Of a stretch of 64,000 bases of DNA, positions 58,454-64,000 are shown in pieces. Made by a program: the position numbers and the translations under genes. Each line of letters opens with the position of its first letter. Positions within the stretch are counted from its first letter, which is position 1. The stretch is from Chloroflexota bacterium (GTDB lineage: Bacteria > Chloroflexota > Anaerolineae > Anaerolineales > Villigracilaceae), in the NCBI GenBank assembly GCA_016219545.1, contig JACRMH010000025.1:1-64000 (forward strand), written 5' to 3'. The notes under the pieces were generated by a model. That model was given only the letters and a program-made list of their open reading frames with translations. It ran no database searches and was not told the origin of the DNA.

Positions 58454-59581
58454 CTAAAATTCCGTTTGTGAATGGCGCATCACAACACTTTCGACAAGCC
58501 CGATGCCGAGCATGAGGGCGGTAAGTCCGCTGCCACCGTAACTGATGAACGGCAGCGGCAGGCCGGAAACCGGCGCGACATTGAGATTCATGGCAATGTT
58601 CACAACGCCCTGAAAAAATATCAGGATCGCCACGCCAAAAGCGATCATGGAACCGGATACATCGCGTGCTTTCTGCGCCGCACGCACGCAACGCCAGACT
58701 ACAAAAGCAAGTGTAAGAATAATAAGAACAGAACCAACCATCCCGAATTCTTCCGAACTTGCGGCAAAGATAAAGTCCGTATGACGCACCTTGAGAAAGC
58801 GCAATTGCGTCTGCGTGCCGTGACCATAGCCTTTGCCGTATAAGCCACCTGAGCCGATGGCGATCAAGGCCTGTTGCACATTATAGCGGTTGCCATAGGT
58901 ATCATTCGGGTCCGGCTTGACAAAGTTTACAATTCTATCCTGCTGGTATTTCTGCATGAATGGAATCCGCACCCCAACAACAGACAGGACGATCAGGCTG
59001 CCTACCAGTAGAACCGACGCGCCTGCAACAAAAAGTACATGTTTTACCTGCACGCCCATCAGCCACAACATCCCGCCAAAGATGACCATGATCACAACGA
59101 CATTACTCAGGTTGGGCTGGAGCAAGATCCAAACCATTAGCCCAAAGGTCCATAGGAAACCTTTGACGATCCAACTCAAATTGCGGGGCGCATATTGTGA
59201 CTGCTCAAAATAACGGGCAAGGATCATGATGACCACGATCTTTGCAAATTCTGTCGGTTGCAGAAAAAGTACGCCCACCGAAAACCATCGCGCCGCACCG
59301 AATACAGCCTGAGCGCTAAGGTAAAGCGCGATCAACATGATCATCATTACTGCGTAGATGGGACGATATAAGGCCATCCAGTAGCGATAGTCCACTGAGG
59401 CCACCACAAAGATCACCACCACACCCAGCAAGGCAAAATAGACCTGACGCATAATGAGCGGCTGCAACACCTCGTTCCCCGCAACTGCAGAACGGATCAT
59501 AGCTGCGCCTAAAGACGACGCCAGCACTACTGCGCCCAATAAAAGGAAATCAAAGTTACGCCAGGAAATACCACGAGACAT
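58454..59581 (-). CDS. rodA: Peptidoglycan glycosyltransferase RodA (SEDS family)
   Basis: 375 residues from the ATG at 59581, about ten membrane helices. SEDS signatures: a long run from WFSVGVLFLQPTEFAKI, then QQALIAIGSGGLYGKGYGHG, FIFAASSEEFGMVGS, and near the end GLPLPFISYGGSGL. RodA polymerises glycan strands with PBP2 for side-wall growth. Its partner mrdA lies upstream on the same strand, separated by minCDE. Confidence 0.93.
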   Translation of the reverse strand: MSRGISWRNFDFLLLGAVVLASSLGAAMIRSAVAGNEVLQPLIMRQVYFALLGVVVIFVVASVDYRYWMALYRPIYAVMMIMLIALYLSAQAVFGAARWFSVGVLFLQPTEFAKIVVIMILARYFEQSQYAPRNLSWIVKGFLWTFGLMVWILLQPNLSNVVVIMVIFGGMLWLMGVQVKHVLFVAGASVLLVGSLIVLSVVGVRIPFMQKYQQDRIVNFVKPDPNDTYGNRYNVQQALIAIGSGGLYGKGYGHGTQTQLRFLKVRHTDFIFAASSEEFGMVGSVLIILTLAFVVWRCVRAAQKARDVSGSMIAFGVAILIFFQGVVNIAMNLNVAPVSGLPLPFISYGGSGLTALMLGIGLVESVVMRHSQTEF

Positions 59582-59649
59582 AAAATAAAAACACGGATGC
59601 AACCAGCATTATGCCGAAGGTTGATCCGTGCCTCCAAATGGAAAGATGA

Positions 59650-59904
59650 TCAACCTGCGCGGTGACGAGATACACCTCGCAAGGGAATATCCGCAACGAG
59701 CCTTTGAGAACGGCCGTCACGTTCCAAACCGATTTGCACTGCATCAGGGTCAATATCTATGTAATTCGAGATCGCCTTGAGCAGATCGTTTTTCAAGGCT
59801 TCCAATTGAGCCGGGGTCAGATCGGTGCGGTCGTGCACCAACACAAGCTGTAAACGATCCTTTGCGCTCTCGGCGCTGCGTTTTTTCTTGAAGAAATTAA
59901 ACAT
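59650..59904 (-). CDS. minE: Cell division topological specificity factor MinE
   Basis: 84 residues from the ATG at 59904, overlapping the minD stop. N-terminal FNFFKKKRSAESAKDRLQLVLVHDR in broken form covers the membrane-targeting and MinD-contact helix; IDPDAVQIGLERDG lies in the topological domain. It stimulates MinD ATPase and drives MinCDE oscillation so that the Z ring forms at mid-cell. Confidence 0.92.
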   Translation of the reverse strand: MFNFFKKKRSAESAKDRLQLVLVHDRTDLTPAQLEALKNDLLKAISNYIDIDPDAVQIGLERDGRSQRLVADIPLRGVSRHRAG

Positions 59905-60701
59905 CACTTCCTCCCCGTCAACCGTTGAAGCGCAGACCAGATACCATTTTGTTGTTCAAGATCCATGAACGGTACATCCTGTCCTTGCAGGCGTTTTGCG
60001 ATATTACGGAAGGCCTGCCCCGCGCGGCTCTTGGGATCCGTGACAACCGGCGCGCCACGGTTCGAGCCAATGATGACAGACTCATCTTCAGGAACAACAC
60101 CGATCAATTGAATGCCGAGCAGGTCGAGCACATCTTCGGCGGAGAGCATGTCATTGTTTTTGACCAACGCTGGATTTAACCGGTTAAGGATCAATGCCGG
60201 AGTCCCTTTTTCTTCTGCTTCCAGAATTCCTACTACGCGATCCGCATCGCGCACCGCGCTGACCTCGGGGTTGGTCACCACGAGGACACGGTCTGCGGCG
60301 GCGATGGAGTTTCGGAAGCCGCGCTCAATACCCGCAGGGGAATCAATGATAACGAAATCAGTATCAGGCCGCAGGTCCTTGCAGATGCTGATCATGTCAG
60401 ATGGTGAAACTGCATTCTTGTCGCGAGTCTGCGCGGCGGGGATCAAATACAAGTCGGAATAATGCTTGTCGCGGATCATGGCTTGCTTAAGTTTGCAACG
60501 CCCCTCGATCACATCCACAATATCGTAGACGATGCGATTCTCAAGCCCCATAATGACATCAAGATTACGCAGGCCAATATCGCCGTCAATACAGACAACC
60601 TTCCTGCCGTCTGCCGCAAGCGCAGTGGCCAGGTTGGCAACGGCTGTGGTCTTCCCCACACCGCCTTTTCCAGATGTAACTGTGATCACTTGAGCTGTCA
60701 T
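59904..60701 (-). CDS. minD: Septum site-determining ATPase MinD
   Basis: 265 residues. Deviant Walker A VTSGKGGVGKTTAVAN, VCIDGDIGLRNLDVIMG, DFVIIDSPAGIERGF, and a C-terminal amphipathic membrane-targeting helix (GIWSALQRLTGRK). It dimerises on the membrane with ATP and recruits MinC. The stop overlaps minE, so minCDE are co-expressed. Confidence 0.96.
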   Translation of the reverse strand: MTAQVITVTSGKGGVGKTTAVANLATALAADGRKVVCIDGDIGLRNLDVIMGLENRIVYDIVDVIEGRCKLKQAMIRDKHYSDLYLIPAAQTRDKNAVSPSDMISICKDLRPDTDFVIIDSPAGIERGFRNSIAAADRVLVVTNPEVSAVRDADRVVGILEAEEKGTPALILNRLNPALVKNNDMLSAEDVLDLLGIQLIGVVPEDESVIIGSNRGAPVVTDPKSRAGQAFRNIAKRLQGQDVPFMDLEQQNGIWSALQRLTGRK

Positions 60702-60722
60702 ATTGATTCCTGTAATTATAGA

Positions 60723-61400
60723 TTATCCCGGATGCCAGAGTTCGGCCTGCAAACGTCCTTCGCTGTTTATGCTGGCCACTTCGGGTCTTGGATCTTTTTG
60801 CGGTTTGAGCATTGCTGAAATTTCGTCGGCAATGCGAAGCTGATTGGCGGAGAGGTCTAGTGCGCAAATAAAAGCGGAACGGTTTCCCTTTGCGCCGGCA
60901 TGGATCATACCGCGCACCCGTCCCCAAACGATAACATTGCCTTCTGCAACGATCTCAGCGCCCGGATTGACATCACCCAATACAACAACATGCCCGGGAT
61001 ATTCAATGCGCGTGCCAGAACGCAGTGTTTTATTGACGAATAAAGCCGTATCATCTGTGACTGTATCTGAAAATTGTTTCTCTTCGGGCCTCGGCTTTGA
61101 GATGCGGGTTGCCAGCCCAAGCAACTGTGAAGTTTGTTCCGTGGTGGAAGATTCGCTGACGACTGCCCATAAAACAACATTACGCTCGGAAAGCTGGTCA
61201 CGCAGGTCCACCAGGTCATTTACTTTTAATATCTGCGAACCGACATCCATTGCAAGCCGCGCGCCTTGAAAAAAAGCGGAACGTTCATCAATTTGCGTGA
61301 GTAAGGCAATACGCTGGTCTTCCCAGGGCGCATCTGAAAATGTCGCCAGAAGTCCATCTCTTATGCCTTTGATCTGAACAAGTGAAGTGGTTTGCTCCAT
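60723..61400 (-). CDS. minC: Septum site-determining protein MinC
   Basis: 225 residues: a less conserved N-terminal domain (about 1-100), a linker, then the right-handed beta-helix C-terminal domain (RSGTRIEYPGHVVVLGDVNPGAEIVAEGNVIVWG in broken form) that binds MinD and FtsZ. MinC blocks Z-ring assembly at the poles. First of minC-minD-minE, 53 bp after mrdA. Confidence 0.94.
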   Translation of the reverse strand: MEQTTSLVQIKGIRDGLLATFSDAPWEDQRIALLTQIDERSAFFQGARLAMDVGSQILKVNDLVDLRDQLSERNVVLWAVVSESSTTEQTSQLLGLATRISKPRPEEKQFSDTVTDDTALFVNKTLRSGTRIEYPGHVVVLGDVNPGAEIVAEGNVIVWGRVRGMIHAGAKGNRSAFICALDLSANQLRIADEISAMLKPQKDPRPEVASINSEGRLQAELWHPG

Positions 61401-61453
61401 GAGATGATCACTTGCCCTGAATTATACCTGACATAATAATCAAACAATTCAAC

Positions 61454-63640
61454 CTATTGACCTAAAACCGGCTTTCCCTGCGCAATGTCAAGGGACTTTA
61501 GTTCAAAGTACGCCCTGATGACCCGCTCAACGATGGGGGCCGCTACAGTAGCACCTTCACCGCCATTGTATGCAAAAGCGATCACAATGATCTCAGGGTC
61601 CTCATAGGGAGCGTAAGCCAGTGTCCACGAGTGCGTCGGCCAAGAACCATAATCACAACGCTTGGCCGCGCGGGCAACATCGTCACAATATTCCGCGGTT
61701 CCTGTTTTTCCTGCAACAGCAATCGGAAAGCCATCGAAAATTCTATGGAGTGTTCCACGCGGGTCTGTAACCGCGAGGCGAGTCCCGCCGCGCACGGCGG
61801 CAACGGTTGCAGGGTCAACGACCTTACGGTTGTTCTCTTGAAGACTGCAATACCCTGCATCACAAGAGTAGCCCTGTATCATGGCTGTCTTTGTGATATC
61901 CCATTTCATATTTGGTGTGAATGGAGAAATCTGATAACTGCCCGGTGTCTCTTCCGGTGATGCCGCAAACACGTTTGGGTCAGGATTAAACCACATGGAT
62001 ACTACATTTCCGTCACCATCTGTCACATTTCGAATAATAGTCGGCTGCATCAATTTTCCATTATTAGCTATGGTGGCCCCAGACATCAATATCTGGAGAG
62101 GAGTTGCTACCACATAGCCTTGTCCAACGCTGGCAATATACGTATCGCCAGTGGACCAGTTCTCGCCAGTGTTGATGCGCTTCCACTGCGGCGAAGGGAT
62201 CAGGCCTTTTGCCTCCCCTTCCAGTTCGATCCCTGAACGTTGACCATATCCGAGAGCGCGCGCGTATTGTCCCAGACGTTCAATGCCAAGTCCTTGCGGA
62301 ATTTCGTCTTTGTAGCCGCCGCCAAGTTTGTAGAAACAGACATTACTTGAAAAGGCTATACAATGCTGAAAATCTATCTCCCCAAAACCAAGCGGATTCC
62401 AATCCACAAATGGGCGGGAATTACCCTCTGTGCATTCTTCACTCTGATTGTATTTAACGCAAAGCACCAATTCCCCGGGGGCTTGAACGATCGTGCTTAA
62501 GTCAACAACTCCTTCGTTGAACGCGCCTGTAGCTGTAGAAAGCTTGAATACAGAGCCGGGTGGATATTCAGCAGAAATGGCGTTATTAAGCAACGGATGG
62601 CGCGGATCCTGGCTCAACTGCTCAAAATAATAAGAAGGGATCAAACGCGCAAAACGATTGTTCTCATAAGTGGGAAAGGAAACCATCGCAAGGATCTCGC
62701 CGGTCTTTGGGTTCATGGCGATCACTGCACCACTGGAAATCCGGTTTGTCTTAAACCATGCATTCCAATAATCAACCTCAAACTTTAAGGATGCTTCTGC
62801 GGCAGCCTGCAACCGCGTATCAATCGTTAGTGTCACATTATTTCCAGGCACAGCCGGAATGGGCGGCTCCAGATTGCGAAGCTCCTGCCCAGCGACGTCA
62901 ATTTGAACCACCCGCAGTCCATTTCTTCCTGCAAGGATTTCCTGCATGGATTTCTCAATACCTGCATAGCCAACCTTGTCACGGTTAGGAATAAATCCCT
63001 TGTCGATGTAGGCTTTCTCCTGTGAAGCGGGGATCGGTCCCAAAAAACCGATGATGTTGGAAGTGAGCGAGCCGGTCGGAAAATCACGAATGGGTTCGAC
63101 TTCAACCGAGACACCGGGCCAATCTACCGACTTTTCTTTTATCACACGGGCAGTGTCTTCAGAGATATTGCATTTGATCTTTACGGGGCTATACGGAGCC
63201 AGTGTATCCTGCAAGGCCACAAGCTGACTAATACCGGGACCGGGCACACAGGCTGCAAACAGCTTGACCTGCGCCAAAGATTCGTCAGTCACAGGGCCGC
63301 CGACAGGAACATCAATCAAGATGGAAAGTTCGCGGTATATTCGCTGAATGTCCGAAACATCGTCGGGCAGACCAGCAGGCGTAATGACTACATTGTAGGC
63401 TGCAATGTTGCGCGCGAGGATAAATCCATTGCGATCGTAGATGATGCCGCGCGGAGCTGCTGGTTGGACTTCGTGGGTGTAATTTTCAACGGCGTCTTTT
63501 GTCAACTCCGCTTTTTGAATAATTTGCAGGTTAATAAGCCTGAAGAGCAGTCCTGTAAAGACCAGTCCCACAATAATGTAGATTACGGCAAGCCTCCAGG
63601 TTTCAAAACGTGCCGGCCGTTGGTATGAATCTGTACTCAT
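61454..63640 (-). CDS. mrdA: Penicillin-binding protein 2 (elongasome transpeptidase)
   Basis: 728 residues from the ATG at 63640 (AGGAG upstream); a start at 63667 would overlap mreD further. One N-terminal membrane helix (about 17-40), then a dimerisation domain with RGIIYDRNG, and the transpeptidase domain with the catalytic SxxK in PPGSVFKLST, SxN in AFSSNVCFYKLG, and KTG in VAGKTGTAEY. It cross-links side-wall peptidoglycan with RodA. Its start overlaps the mreD stop (ATGA). Confidence 0.94.
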   Translation of the reverse strand: MSTDSYQRPARFETWRLAVIYIIVGLVFTGLLFRLINLQIIQKAELTKDAVENYTHEVQPAAPRGIIYDRNGFILARNIAAYNVVITPAGLPDDVSDIQRIYRELSILIDVPVGGPVTDESLAQVKLFAACVPGPGISQLVALQDTLAPYSPVKIKCNISEDTARVIKEKSVDWPGVSVEVEPIRDFPTGSLTSNIIGFLGPIPASQEKAYIDKGFIPNRDKVGYAGIEKSMQEILAGRNGLRVVQIDVAGQELRNLEPPIPAVPGNNVTLTIDTRLQAAAEASLKFEVDYWNAWFKTNRISSGAVIAMNPKTGEILAMVSFPTYENNRFARLIPSYYFEQLSQDPRHPLLNNAISAEYPPGSVFKLSTATGAFNEGVVDLSTIVQAPGELVLCVKYNQSEECTEGNSRPFVDWNPLGFGEIDFQHCIAFSSNVCFYKLGGGYKDEIPQGLGIERLGQYARALGYGQRSGIELEGEAKGLIPSPQWKRINTGENWSTGDTYIASVGQGYVVATPLQILMSGATIANNGKLMQPTIIRNVTDGDGNVVSMWFNPDPNVFAASPEETPGSYQISPFTPNMKWDITKTAMIQGYSCDAGYCSLQENNRKVVDPATVAAVRGGTRLAVTDPRGTLHRIFDGFPIAVAGKTGTAEYCDDVARAAKRCDYGSWPTHSWTLAYAPYEDPEIIVIAFAYNGGEGATVAAPIVERVIRAYFELKSLDIAQGKPVLGQ

Positions 63641-64000
63641 TCGTGCTCCTCTAACGGATACACCCACTGCGCCAGGTCGCGCATGAAGGAATAGATCGGA
63701 ATGGCAAATAACATATTGAGCAGCAAGCTTGGTAAAGTGACCGATCCGACCACATCGCCGAACTTAAGAGACGTGCCTAAAACGCGTAGAGTAATAAAAG
63801 AAAATAATTGCATGAATAATGTTCCAGTAAATGTGACGCTGAACATGGCAAGTAATGGCGCCTGCCAAATCCGTTTCTGCAAAGCCTGCGCAACAAAAAC
63901 AATGGCAAGGTAGCTTATCACAAGCACCGGCCACGGCAATGCAGAAACAAAGGACAGCATGGCGCAACAGATCACTGCCCAATGCCATGCAGATTTAACG
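63637..64000 (-). CDS. mreD: Rod shape-determining protein MreD, C-terminal part (cut by window edge)
   Basis: The frame is open to the right edge, giving at least 121 residues. Several hydrophobic helices, and an ending (LLLNMLFAIPIYSFMRDLAQW) like MreD. Position directly before mrdA, with a 4-bp overlap, is the usual mreD place in mreBCD-mrdA clusters; mreB and mreC would lie beyond the window. Identified mainly by context. Confidence 0.75.
   Translation of the reverse strand, partial: VKSAWHWAVICCAMLSFVSALPWPVLVISYLAIVFVAQALQKRIWQAPLLAMFSVTFTGTLFMQLFSFITLRVLGTSLKFGDVVGSVTLPSLLLNMLFAIPIYSFMRDLAQWVYPLEEHE

Noticed and set aside
1..64000. CRISPR arrays, rRNA genes or further tRNA genes
   Set aside because: No regularly spaced repeats and no rRNA segments were seen; only one cloverleaf (tRNA-His) was found by eye.

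Overview
The window looks like a chromosomal segment of an Anaerolineae-type Chloroflexota bacterium. That is an inference from gene content: SufU-type Fe-S assembly with a SufR-like repressor, KorAB with fused gamma/alpha domains, a short type I glutamine synthetase, an octaheme tetrathionate-reductase-family cytochrome beside YeeE/YedE proteins, and a MreD-PBP2-MinCDE-RodA cell-shape cluster. No rRNA or other phylogenetic marker is present, so the assignment is tentative. Genes are dense, in short operons on both strands, often separated by clear hairpin terminators.

Layout. 1-1000: edge of an IS1182-like transposase, then two small membrane proteins. 1.1-4.9 kb: a GntR-type regulator and 2-oxoacid:ferredoxin oxidoreductase korAB. 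5.0-6.7 kb: truncated MFS gene, response regulator, GH25-LysM lysozyme. 6.8-14.5 kb: SUF operon sufC-sufB-sufD-(basic protein)-sufS-sufU-Rieske on the minus strand, facing sufR and sufT on the plus strand across a compact divergent promoter. 14.6-21.4 kb: phosphatase, TetR regulator and a five-gene catabolic-looking operon (class II aldolase, class III aminotransferase, 2-hydroxyacid dehydrogenase, MFS transporter, threonine-dehydratase-like enzyme). 21.4-22.7 kb: thiol peroxidase and an XRE-cupin regulator. 22.8-29.4 kb: an ArsR-led electron-transfer and sulfur operon with an octaheme cytochrome, a multiheme cytochrome c / cytochrome b fusion, and two YeeE/YedE proteins.

29.4-37 kb: prfC, hisS with its own tRNA-His directly downstream, a HIT protein, two tandem structured RNAs (a 6S-like rod and an unidentified RNA of about 380 nt with near-consensus promoter and terminator), an Ada-like regulator, an EamA exporter and glnA. 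37-50 kb: a giant cyclase/AAA/TPR regulator, a peroxiredoxin-ABC operon, a GH3-like exoprotein, a Clp-like protease, a phosphodiesterase and a AAA+ ATPase. 50-54.9 kb: a more AT-rich stretch with a membrane MutS-like ATPase, decayed genes, attC-like inverted repeats and a methyltransferase, consistent with acquired DNA. 55-64 kb: ECF sigma/DegV/small membrane protein operon, gltX, then rodA-minE-minD-minC-mrdA-mreD.

Several families of small palindromic repeats lie between genes, sometimes inside operons. Several genes have a -10 box 7 to 10 nt from the start codon, suggesting leaderless mRNAs. The best candidates for something undescribed are the RNA at 33313-33692 and the cytochrome/YedE operon at 22.8-29.4 kb.
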